Assembly: GCA_965200895.1 (NCBI GenBank)
Contig: CBDAVM010000001.1
Location: 1,612,001 to 1,676,000, forward strand
Direction: 5' to 3'
Length of the DNA stretch: 64,000 nucleotides
Source of the DNA: WTFV01 sp965200895
Lineage (GTDB): Bacteria; Acidobacteriota; Vicinamibacteria; Vicinamibacterales; UBA8438
Shown here: in pieces, positions 56,031-63,538 of the stretch
Layout: every line of letters begins with the position of its first letter
Position numbering within the stretch: the first letter of the stretch is position 1
The notes under the pieces: model-generated
What the model was told of the DNA's origin: nothing
The model's database searches: none
The model's input: the letters and a program-made list of their open reading frames with translations, nothing else
Program-made: the position numbers and the translations under genes

Positions 56031-56965
56031 CGCATCTCCTCGCTGGCGGCGCCGGTCAGGACCGTCCGACCCGCGTGCGGCGTCCGCACGACATCGACGA
56101 GGCGCTCGAGGGGCGGCGTAAGCGCGTCTGCCTGCGTGCGGAAGTAGGCGTTCAGGCCCGTTCTCTCGATTACATCTTCGAGGTTGGCGGGCGAGATGCG
56201 AATCTCGTGTCGCCGGCCGCCGGCCGTCGTTGTGACGATGAGGATGTGGTCATCGGTTCTCTCGACCTCCGTGCGCACGTAGCGTGCGTCCAGCAGGCTG
56301 CGCCGGGCGCGGTCCGCGAGGTCGTGCAGCAGGTTCGCGCAGTCGGGCCGGACGTTCGTCAGGTCGTTCTCGGCGGCGTAACGCATGCGGTGTCGGGACT
56401 GTTCGCACTTGTCGACGACCAGGCGAATACTGCTGACCGGCAGCATGTTGAGGGCGTGGCAGAGCGCCGCCGGGGCGGACCGCGCGGCGACGGCGAAATC
56501 GAACAGGTCGCGGGCCGGAGGTTCGTGGAGGAGGCTGCGTTCGAGCTTGCCGCGGAGGATCTGGGTGCTGCTCATGGCAAATACCGTCGTCGAACCGCAT
56601 GCAGCCGGTATGTGGCCGGCCGCCGGCCGGGAATCAATGGCGGTGATGTCGAGTCTCCGGGACTGTTCGAACTCGATGGTGTGATGTTGCAGTCCCAGGG
56701 CCATGTACTGTGCGCCGAGTTCCTTCATCGCCGAAGGGAATCCGGTGCGGTGATCGTTGCGAAGTACCGAGATGTCCACGTGTCCGGGAACCGTCAGGTC
56801 GATGTCGGTGCTTTCGCGGTGGCGCCAGCGGGCGGCGAGGACCGTGCCGCCGCCCATGCGCCAGCGCTCGGCGCCGGCATCGAGGTGTTCGAGAGCGCGG
56901 TCCATCGCGCCCGCGATGCGACGCCACAGCGCACGGGCGGGCTCGGGCAGGCTCAGTCGGTCCAC
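56027..56965 (-). CDS. AbiEii-like nucleotidyltransferase
   Basis: A 312-residue protein with the nucleotidyltransferase core RMGGGTVLAARWRHRESTDIDLTV: GGG at 38-40, and D54 and D56 for metal. AbiEii/AbiGii toxins of this fold act on tRNA or proteins. The C-terminal half (about 130-312) is helical with RDLFDFAVAARSAPAALCHAL and a beta-rich end. GTG 56965 overlaps the stop of the preceding gene by 13 bases, and the stop overlaps the PHP-SMC start. It thus stands in one transcription and translation unit with the PHP-SMC ATPase. Confidence 0.8.
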   Translation of the reverse strand: MDRLSLPEPARALWRRIAGAMDRALEHLDAGAERWRMGGGTVLAARWRHRESTDIDLTVPGHVDISVLRNDHRTGFPSAMKELGAQYMALGLQHHTIEFEQSRRLDITAIDSRPAAGHIPAACGSTTVFAMSSTQILRGKLERSLLHEPPARDLFDFAVAARSAPAALCHALNMLPVSSIRLVVDKCEQSRHRMRYAAENDLTNVRPDCANLLHDLADRARRSLLDARYVRTEVERTDDHILIVTTTAGGRRHEIRISPANLEDVIERTGLNAYFRTQADALTPPLERLVDVVRTPHAGRTVLTGAASEEMR

Positions 56966-57570
56966 AGAGGTATCCCGTTGCACTCGGGAACGAGCGCCAT
57001 GCGGTTGAGGAAGCGGAACGTCGTGAAGGCGTTCAGCGGGCCGGCGCGGTGGAACGCGGCGACGAGCTGGCGGAAAGTGTAGACGTGTTCTCCCCACGCG
57101 TCGAAGATGTCGAGTTGCGAGGCCTCGACCGCCCACATGGCGATCAGCGCCATCTGGCGCGGGGTCGGCTGCTGCGCCCGGATGGCCTCGTAGAACTCCT
57201 GCGGCGTCGGCTTGCGATTCCAGCCCGCGCAACTGCGGCAGATCCGCAGGCGCACGGCGACGCTGTTCGGTCCCATCCACGCGGGGTCGTGGCCGGGCCA
57301 GAGGTCGAAGTAGTCGGGGCGCGCCGGCTCGTTGCTGAACGCCTCGGGCGGCCCCAACGCGCAGGGCATGGCGCTGGGGTAGCGTGCGTGCGGCGAGAGC
57401 CGGTGCGGATGAATCCACGGCGGCGCATCGCCGGCGCCATCCGGGGTGGAGGCGGCCATCGCACCCGTATCGGCGTGTATCCGCGGCGGCGCGCTGTCCG
57501 CGCCGGTCGCGGCCGGCCGGGCGTCCGCCTCTGCGCCGACGACGGCCCGAGTGCGCTTGCCAGTGGTCAT
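56953..57570 (-). CDS. Unknown protein of the PHP-SMC operon
   Basis: A 205-residue protein. The first 70 residues are Ala/Pro-rich and may be disordered. The rest is ordered: FDLWPGHDPAWMGPNSVAVRLRICRSCAGW, PTPQEFYEAIRAQQPTPRQM, QLDIFDAWGEHVYTFRQLVAAF and RFLNRMALVPECNGIPLWTD. A CRSC pair is present. It begins in the HicB stop (TGATG) and ends inside the nucleotidyltransferase gene. It is in the slot where AbiE-type systems have an antitoxin, but no helix-turn-helix is obvious; the role is unassigned. Confidence 0.7.
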   Translation of the reverse strand: MTTGKRTRAVVGAEADARPAATGADSAPPRIHADTGAMAASTPDGAGDAPPWIHPHRLSPHARYPSAMPCALGPPEAFSNEPARPDYFDLWPGHDPAWMGPNSVAVRLRICRSCAGWNRKPTPQEFYEAIRAQQPTPRQMALIAMWAVEASQLDIFDAWGEHVYTFRQLVAAFHRAGPLNAFTTFRFLNRMALVPECNGIPLWTD

Positions 57571-57962
57571 CACCTGTCCTTGCCCGCGGCGAGGTACTGG
57601 CGCACCGCCGATGCCAGCAGCCCCGAGCGGCGGCCGGGGCGCCGCCTGGCGACGCGGTCGGCCACCGCCAGCAGACGCGCCGGAAGCGTCACGTTCACCT
57701 TCACGTCCCGCTCCGACAGCAGGCCGTCGTCAACGCTCACGGCCGCCACGATGCCGCCGTCGGGATCGACATGCGCCGATGGAGCCGGCACCGGCTCGCC
57801 TTTCTCGATGACCGCCTCGATCCACAGCGCGATCGTGTCGGCAGCGTTCTCCAGGGCATCGTCGAGCGTGTCGCCCGCGGAGAAACACCCCGGCAGGTCC
57901 GGCGCCGTGACCACGCACGGGTCGCCGGGCCGGTCCTGATGCACGACAACCAGGTATCTCAT
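57570..57962 (-). CDS. HicB-like antitoxin, orphaned
   Basis: A HicB fold N-terminus: MRYLVVVHQDRPGDPCVVTAPDLPGCFSAGDTLDD, ALENAADTIALW. A C-terminal ribbon-helix-helix-like part follows: KVNVTLPARLLAVADRVARRRPGRRSGLLASAVRQYL. It lies where HicA should precede it, but the hicA sequence upstream is frameshifted. It may now serve as the leading regulator of the downstream operon, since HicB proteins repress their own promoter (inference). Length 130. Confidence 0.8.
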   Translation of the reverse strand: MRYLVVVHQDRPGDPCVVTAPDLPGCFSAGDTLDDALENAADTIALWIEAVIEKGEPVPAPSAHVDPDGGIVAAVSVDDGLLSERDVKVNVTLPARLLAVADRVARRRPGRRSGLLASAVRQYLAAGKDR

Positions 57963-58159
57963 GGCCTGCTCCCCTTCCATGCCAGCCCGCCTGGCGGTAG
58001 ACGTGTGTAACGTCCCGGTCGGGATGTCCTTGCGTGGATGCGGCACGACCACCACGCCCGGCCGCTGCGGATGATCGTAGACCTGATGGCTTCCGCGCAC
58101 GCGCACGCGCCGCCAGCCCTGCCGCCGCCTCAGTCGTCGAATGCCGTTGCGCTGTCCAT
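57963..58159 (-). pseudogene. Decayed hicA toxin
   Basis: One frame reads GIRRLRRRQGWRRVRVRGSH then QVYDHPQRPGVVVVPHPRKD and IPTGTLHT, a clear HicA body with its catalytic His. The expected VYRQAGW ending is in another frame (THVYRQAGWHG), showing a one-base slip near 57995-58000. No start codon is in frame; ATG 58159 is in a different frame that stops after nine codons. The toxin is therefore inactive. Confidence 0.7.
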
Positions 58160-58174
58160 GTGCGGGCGGTGGTC

Positions 58175-58409
58175 GGATCCGTTCGAGGTGCGTTCTCAGA
58201 TCGGCGTAACACCGGTCTGCCGGCTCGTCGAACGCCAGAACGTCGAGGGCGGAGAGAAGGCAGTCCCCCTCCCGCCGCAGGATGGCGTCCGTCCCCTCGA
58301 TCTCGAAGTCGCGGGGAATGCGCAGCGCCTGATTCCGCCCGTTCCTGAACAGCCGACGTGACGGACGGCTTTCGCCTTGGCCGCGGATCGACGCATATGC
58401 GCTATTCAT
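58175..58409 (-). pseudogene. VapB-VapC deletion fusion remnant
   Basis: From ATG 58409 the frame reads RLFRNGRNQALRIPRDFEIE, the VapB antitoxin N-terminus, then GTDAILRREGDCLL. It joins directly to SALDVLAFDEPADRCYADLR THLER, which belongs to the C-terminal half of a VapC PIN toxin. The VapB tail and VapC active-site start are gone, and the frame runs on into the hicA remnant. A frame shift near the VapB start (AKAKAVRHVG in another frame) is also suggested. Confidence 0.65.
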
Positions 58410-58624
58410 ATGCCACGAGCGGCCCCGCGGCAAGGGCCTCGCCCGCTCGACCGGACCAGGACGCCGACTCGATCTTTCGCGTCCTTGCCCTGTCCCGCAG
58501 ATCGTTCGATGATCGTCCAACGGCAGGTGATTGACGCCGAACTCCCCCGGCCGCCGCCGTCCGGTAACGGGGCGCGACGTGATACGTTCGGGGGCGGTCT
58601 CCACGGCCGGAGCGTCGACGCCCC

Positions 58625-60151
58625 ATGCGTTTCTTCAACACGACCGGCCCGGTGGTGGCGGCGGATCACTACTGCATTCCGCCGCTGGACCGGCTGGATC
58701 GGGACGAACTGCTCCAGCTCGTCCGCGACAAGCGCTACTTCGTGCTGCACGCGCCGCGGCAGACGGGGAAGACCTCGGCCCTGCTGGCGTTGCGGGACCT
58801 GCTGCATGCGGAGGGGTACCGGTGCGTGTACGGCAATGTCGAGGGAGGCCAGACGGCCCGCGAGGACGTGGAGCGCGCGATGCGCGTCGTTCTCGGCGAG
58901 ATGGCCTCCTGGGCGCGCGCGATGGGGGACGGGTTCCTCGACGGGATCTGGCCCGGCCTTCTGGAGACCTACGGCCCGGACGGCGCCCTGCGCGAGGCGC
59001 TGACGCGCTGGTCGGCGGCCGACCCGCGTCCGCTGGTGCTGCTGATCGACGAGATCGACGCCCTGGTCGGCGACTCGCTGCTCGCCGTGCTGCGGCAGTT
59101 GCGCACCGGTTACGTCCGGCGGCCCGCGGGCTTTCCGCAGAGCGTGGTGCTGTGCGGCGTGCGCGACGTGCGCGACTACCGGATCCGTTCCGGGGCGGCG
59201 AAGGCGGTGGTCGCCAGCCCCTTCAACATCAAGGCCAAGTCGCTGCGGCTGGGTGACTTCTCCCGTCGCGAGGTGTTGGCGCTGCTCGGGCAGCACACGG
59301 CGGAGACGAAACAGGCGTTCACCGGCGAGGCGCTCGATCTGGTGTGGGGACAGACGCGGGGGCAGCCGTGGCTGGTCAACGCGCTGGCGGCGGAAGCCTG
59401 CTTCGAGGACCGGGCGGGCCGGGACCGATCGCGGCCGGTCGGGGCGGACGCCATCCGCGCGGCGCAGGAACGGCTGATCCTGCGCCGCGAGACGCACCTG
59501 GACCAGTTGGCGGACAAGCTGACCGACGACCGGGTGCGGCGGGTCGTCGAGCCGCTGCTGAGCGGCGTCGAGACACGTGCGTTCACCGATCGCGACCTGG
59601 AGTACGTTCGGGACCTCGGGCTCGTCGCGCAGGATCGACCGGTGCGCATCGCGAACCCGGTGTACGCCGAAGTCGTGCCGCGCGAGCTGACCTGGGTGGC
59701 GCAGGAGGAGCTGGAGCAGGAGGCGGCCTGGTACATCGACGCGGACGGCGGGCTGGACGTGGCGAGGCTTCTCGCAGCATTCCAGACGTTTTTCCGGGAG
59801 CACTCGGAACACTGGTCGCAGCGATTCCGGTATCAGGAGGCGTGGCCGCAACTGCTGCTGCAGGCGTTCCTGCACCGGATCGTGAACGGGGGCGGACGCA
59901 TCGAGCGGGAGTACGGACCGGGGCGCGGGCGCACCGACCTGCTGATCGTCTGGCCGCGCGGCGCCGGCCGCCCCGCCGCCGGGGAATCGGGAGCCGGCGG
60001 TTCCCGCACCGGCGGGCGGGCCGCACGCGTGGACCAGGTCGTGATCGAGTGCAAGGTGCGCCGCGGGAGCCTGGAGCGGACCCTCGCCGAGGGGTTGGAG
60101 CAGACGGCGGCCTATATGACCGCTGCGCCGCGGCGGAGGGTCACCTCGTGA
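58625..60151 (+). CDS. ATPase with C-terminal PD-(D/E)XK nuclease, frameshifted end
   Basis: An AAA-type ATPase: FFNTTGPVVAADHYCIPPLD, Walker A APRQTGKTSALL (about residue 48), Walker B LVLLIDEIDALVG and the FPQSVVLCGVRDVRDYRI sensor region. A restriction-like nuclease follows with GRTDLLIVWP and VIECKVRRG (Asp...Glu-X-Lys). After TAAYM (codon ending 60118) the frame shifts by one lost base: the true tail continues to 60249 in another frame. The product is thus about 32 residues short with a changed end. Catalytic motifs remain. Confidence 0.78.
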   Translation: MRFFNTTGPVVAADHYCIPPLDRLDRDELLQLVRDKRYFVLHAPRQTGKTSALLALRDLLHAEGYRCVYGNVEGGQTAREDVERAMRVVLGEMASWARAMGDGFLDGIWPGLLETYGPDGALREALTRWSAADPRPLVLLIDEIDALVGDSLLAVLRQLRTGYVRRPAGFPQSVVLCGVRDVRDYRIRSGAAKAVVASPFNIKAKSLRLGDFSRREVLALLGQHTAETKQAFTGEALDLVWGQTRGQPWLVNALAAEACFEDRAGRDRSRPVGADAIRAAQERLILRRETHLDQLADKLTDDRVRRVVEPLLSGVETRAFTDRDLEYVRDLGLVAQDRPVRIANPVYAEVVPRELTWVAQEELEQEAAWYIDADGGLDVARLLAAFQTFFREHSEHWSQRFRYQEAWPQLLLQAFLHRIVNGGGRIEREYGPGRGRTDLLIVWPRGAGRPAAGESGAGGSRTGGRAARVDQVVIECKVRRGSLERTLAEGLEQTAAYMTAAPRRRVTS

Positions 60152-60249
60152 TCATCGACCGCGCCGAGGGTCGGCGCTGGGACGAGAAGGTGTTCCACCG
60201 CCGGATGCGGTCACGGGCCGGCGTGGCCATCGGCGTGTGGGGCATGTGA
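60119..60249 (+). other. Out-of-frame native tail of the ATPase-nuclease
   Basis: In the +1 frame this reads RCAAAEGHLVIIDRAEGRRW, DEKVFHRRM and GVAIGVWGM with a stop, the usual C-terminus of this ATPase family. Inserting one G after 60118 would restore a 541-residue product. Either a recent mutation or a sequence error explains it. Confidence 0.7.
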
Positions 60250-60293
60250 AGGCGGCTGCAGCGCGCTGGCCGCGTTCGACCATTCGCGACTAT

Positions 60294-60322
60294 ATTCCTG
60301 TCTGGTCCATCCAGACAGGAAT
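60294..60322. promoter_or_regulatory. Perfect 12-bp palindrome before a DUF4143 ATPase gene
   Basis: ATTCCTGTCTGG (60294-60305) and its exact inverse (60311-60322) flank TCCAT, ending 9 bases before the next ATG. The surrounding TATATTCC is unusually AT-rich here. The site occupies the place of the ribosome binding site, so it may act as an operator or an RNA hairpin controlling translation. Confidence 0.65.
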
Positions 60323-60331
60323 GCCATCCGA

Positions 60332-61492
60332 ATGGGTCCGTACCGACGCACGCTCCGTCTCGACCTCCCCGCGCGGCAGTCGGCGTTCCTGTGGGGGCCG
60401 CGCAAGACGGGCAAGTCGACGCTGCTCGGCGCGCGGTTCCCCGGTTCGGCGCGCTTCGACCTGCTCGACACCCGCACCTTCATCGAGTTGACGCGCGAGC
60501 CGTGGCTGTTCACCGAGCGCGTGCTGGCTCTGGACGCCGCACACCGGGCGCACCCCATCGTCGTCGACGAGGTGCAGAAGGCGCCGGCGCTGCTCGACGA
60601 GGCGCACCGGCTGATCGAGCAGCACGGTCTGGCGTTCGTCCTCTGCGGGTCGAGCGCGCGGAAGCTGAAGCGGGGCGGCGCCAACCTGCTGGGCGGGCGC
60701 GCGTGGCGCTTCGCGCTGCACCCGCTGGCGTGGCCGGAGGTTCCCGATCTCGATCTGCTGCGCGCGCTGAACCGCGGGCTCGTGCCGCAGCACTACGACA
60801 CCGCGCACCATCGCCGCGCGCTGACCGGCTACGTCGACGACTACCTCAGGGAGGAGGTCTTCGCCGAGGGGCTGACACGCAACACGGGCGCCTTCGCACG
60901 CTTCTTCGACGCGCTGGGTTTCTGCCACGGCGCGGTGCTGAACTTCAGCAACATCGCCCGCGACTGCGGCGTCGACGCGAAGACGGTGCGCGAGTACTTC
61001 CAGATCCTCGTCGACACGCTGCTGGGCGTGTTCGTCGAACCGTTCGCCCGTCGGCGTGCGCGCGCCGTCCTCGTGCGCGCGCCGAAGTTCTACCTCTTCG
61101 ACGTGGGGGTCGCCGGCCATCTGGCCGGGCGCCGTCTCGACCGCGCCGCGGGCCCGGCCTTCGGCGAGGCGCTGGAGCACTACGTGCTGATGGAGATCCT
61201 GGCCTTCCGCAGCTACCGGGAACGGGACATCCCGGTGCGCTACTGGCGGACCAAGTCGGGCCTGGAGGTCGACTTCGTGCTCGGCCGCGAGGCCGAGGCG
61301 GCCATCGAGGTCAAGGGGACCGGGCGCGTCCGGCCCGACGACCTGAAGGGCATCCGCGCCTTCTGCGAGGAGCACGGCCCGCGGCGGGCCGTCGTCGTCA
61401 GCAACGATTCAGTCCCGCGGCGCGCGGGAGACGTCGACGTGCTGCCGTGGCGCGTGTTCCTGGAACGGTTGTGGGGGGAGGAGATCGTCTGA
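60332..61492 (+). CDS. DUF4143/AAA_14 ATPase, intact
   Basis: A 386-residue protein: Walker A LWGPRKTGKSTLL (about 19-31), Walker B PIVVDEVQKAPALLDE, sensor LCGSSARKLKR. The DUF4143 half has IARDCGVDAKTVREYFQILVDTLL, KFYLFDVGVAGHL and a restriction-like end LEVDFVLG...AAIEVKGTGRV. Members are thought to act in stress or mobile-element contexts; none has a firm role. It is the only undamaged member of this family in the window. ATG 60332 follows the palindrome closely. Confidence 0.85.
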   Translation: MGPYRRTLRLDLPARQSAFLWGPRKTGKSTLLGARFPGSARFDLLDTRTFIELTREPWLFTERVLALDAAHRAHPIVVDEVQKAPALLDEAHRLIEQHGLAFVLCGSSARKLKRGGANLLGGRAWRFALHPLAWPEVPDLDLLRALNRGLVPQHYDTAHHRRALTGYVDDYLREEVFAEGLTRNTGAFARFFDALGFCHGAVLNFSNIARDCGVDAKTVREYFQILVDTLLGVFVEPFARRRARAVLVRAPKFYLFDVGVAGHLAGRRLDRAAGPAFGEALEHYVLMEILAFRSYRERDIPVRYWRTKSGLEVDFVLGREAEAAIEVKGTGRVRPDDLKGIRAFCEEHGPRRAVVVSNDSVPRRAGDVDVLPWRVFLERLWGEEIV

Positions 61493-61603
61493 GCGGCGCC
61501 TGCCCGGCGCCCCGTTGGCGTCGGGTCCTCCGAGGTCGGCGTGCACCGGGGAATCGTCCGATTCTTGAGTACCGCGCCGGCGGTGCAGTAGCCTGTCTGC
61601 GAC

Positions 61604-62854
61604 GTGGCGTCCGGGCGGCTCGGCATCGGCTTCATAGGCAGCGGGTTCATCACCCGCTTTCACATCCGGTCGCTGGTCGGCGTCCGTGACGCCGATGTGC
61701 GCGGCTGCTGGAGTCCGAACGCTGCGCACGCGGCGGCAGCGGCGGCGCTGGCCCACGAGTTGGACGTGGGGGAGGCGCTTGCATTCCCTTCCATCGGCGA
61801 GATGGTGGCCGACTCGAGAGTCGATGCCGTCTGGCTGTGCGGCCCCAACCACGCGCGGATCGCCAACCTGGAGGCCGTCTGTGCCGCCGTGCGCGCCGGG
61901 GCGGCACTGCGCGGCGTCGCCTGCGAGAAGCCTCTGGCGCGCACCGTGGCCGAGGTGCAGCGGATGCGCACGCTCGTCGGGCAGGCCGGCCTCCGGCACG
62001 GCTATCTGGAGAACCAAGTCTTCGCGCCGGCGGTGACCCGGGGCCGGGAGCTGATCTGGCGGCGCGGCGCCGCGCTGACCGGCCGTCCCTACTTGGCCCG
62101 CGCGGCGGAGGAGCACAGCGGACCCCACAGCCCGTGGTTCTGGCGCGGTGATCTGCAGGGGGGCGGGGTGCTGAACGACATGGCCTGCCACTCGGTCGAG
62201 GTGGTGCGGCATCTGCTGACCGAGCCCGGCGCGCCCCGGGACTCCATTCGGCCGCGGCGCGTGACCGGCCGGATCGCGTCGCTCAAGTGGAGCCGGCCGG
62301 AGTACAGCGACCGGCTGCGACGGGCGATGGGAGCCGGCGTCGACTACTCGGCGCGTCCGGCCGAGGACTTCGCCGGCGTCACCATCGAGTACGAGGCGGA
62401 CGACGGGACGCCGCTGGTCGGCGAGGCCAGCACGTCGTGGAGCTACGTCGGCCCGGGGCTGCGGCTGAGCATGGAGCTGCTCGGTCCCGAGTACTCGCTG
62501 ACCGTCAACTCGCTCGACAGTGGCGTGAAGCTGTTCTTCAGCCGGGAGGTGCAGGGCGCGACGGGTGAGGACCTGGTCGAGAAGCAGAACGCGGAGGTCG
62601 GCTTGATGCCGGTGGTTGTCGACGAGACGGCCGAGTACGGCTACACGGCGGAGAACCGGCACATGGTCCGGGCGTTTCTGCGGGAGGAGATGCCAGACGT
62701 GACGTTCGACGACGGGGTCGAGGTGGTCGAGCTGCTGATGACCGCCTACCTGAGCGCCGAGCAGGGGCGCACGCTGCCGTTCCGGCCGGCCGGGCTCGAC
62801 GCGTACGTCCCGGCCGTGGCGCGGGGGACCTGGACAGGGTGGGGGAGGTCGTGA
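61604..62854 (+). CDS. Gfo/Idh/MocA family oxidoreductase
   Basis: The N-terminal Rossmann motif IGFIGSGFITRFHIRSLVGV binds NAD(P). CEKPLARTVAEVQRM holds the Lys of the Glu-Lys-Pro signature, and the C-terminal beta sheet includes GGGVLNDMACHSVEVVRHLL with the Asp and His of the catalytic set. The family oxidises or isomerises sugars and inositols. At 416 residues it is slightly long. GTG 61604 is the start used; the 111 bases upstream show no strong site. Confidence 0.85.
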   Translation: MASGRLGIGFIGSGFITRFHIRSLVGVRDADVRGCWSPNAAHAAAAAALAHELDVGEALAFPSIGEMVADSRVDAVWLCGPNHARIANLEAVCAAVRAGAALRGVACEKPLARTVAEVQRMRTLVGQAGLRHGYLENQVFAPAVTRGRELIWRRGAALTGRPYLARAAEEHSGPHSPWFWRGDLQGGGVLNDMACHSVEVVRHLLTEPGAPRDSIRPRRVTGRIASLKWSRPEYSDRLRRAMGAGVDYSARPAEDFAGVTIEYEADDGTPLVGEASTSWSYVGPGLRLSMELLGPEYSLTVNSLDSGVKLFFSREVQGATGEDLVEKQNAEVGLMPVVVDETAEYGYTAENRHMVRAFLREEMPDVTFDDGVEVVELLMTAYLSAEQGRTLPFRPAGLDAYVPAVARGTWTGWGRS

Positions 62855-62930
62855 TGCGAGACGGAGTCTGCGCCCGCCGAACCCGTCGCAAGGCTCCGTG
62901 TTCGGTCCCAGCCCCCACCGCCCCCAGGAC

Positions 62931-62981
62931 CTTGCGCCGCGGAACCCACTCCGTTGCGTTCTACGACGCAGGCTCCTAGAA
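62931..62981. repeat. Dispersed palindromic repeat, copy 2
   Basis: CTTGCGCCGCGGAACCCACT and the following 30 bases align, in reverse orientation, with the element at 16686-16740 (about 43 of 52 positions by eye). The palindrome is less perfect here, but the loop (CACT-CGT-GCGTT) is kept. It lies between the oxidoreductase and the Rrf2 gene. Confidence 0.65.
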
Positions 62982-63016
62982 TGGCGGGGAGCTGATTCCG
63001 TCCGCGGCGGGTCCCG

Positions 63017-63502
63017 ATGCTGCGTTTCTCGAAGAAGGCCGACTACGCGCTCATTGCATTGAAGGATCTGGCGTCGCGTCCCCCCGGAAGCTCGTCCAAC
63101 GCCCGCGAGATCGCCGGCCGCTACGACATCCCGGTCGAGTTGATGGCCAAGGTGCTGCAGCGTCTCGTACGGATGGGAATCGTCGCCTCCCACCAGGGCA
63201 CGCGCGGGGGCTACCAGCTCGCGCGCGACGCGTCCCTGATCTCGGTCGCCGACGTGATCCAGGCCATCGACGGGCCGGTCCTGGTGACCGCGTGCTCGGA
63301 TGAGGACGAGACCTGCGAGCAGTACGCCAAGTGCAACGTGCGCGACCCGCTCTGGCGGCTCAAGGACCGCATCGTGCAGTCGCTGGCCGCCTTCACGGTC
63401 AACGAGCTGGTCAGCGACGAGGCGCCCGAACCGTTGCCGCTCACCGTGGTGCGTCGGCCGGCCGAATCGGGGTTCTCCGCGCCGGCCGCGGCCGATCGGT
63501 AG
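63017..63502 (+). CDS. Rrf2-family regulator, IscR-like
   Basis: An N-terminal winged helix: FSKKADYALIALKDLASRPP, AREIAGRYDIPVELMAKVLQ, RLVRMGIVASHQGTRGGYQL. Three cysteines in ACSDEDETCEQYAKC can bind an Fe-S cluster as in IscR. It probably senses Fe-S status and controls the cysteine desulfurase 37 bases downstream. Length 161. Confidence 0.9.
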   Translation: MLRFSKKADYALIALKDLASRPPGSSSNAREIAGRYDIPVELMAKVLQRLVRMGIVASHQGTRGGYQLARDASLISVADVIQAIDGPVLVTACSDEDETCEQYAKCNVRDPLWRLKDRIVQSLAAFTVNELVSDEAPEPLPLTVVRRPAESGFSAPAAADR

Positions 63503-63538
63503 CGGGTCGGGCGGACACGTGCGGACGCTGCAACGAGC

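Noticed and set aside
52872..56147. 1091-codon plus-strand open frame
   Set aside because: It is the antisense of the PHP-SMC ATPase, whose motifs are unmistakable on the minus strand.
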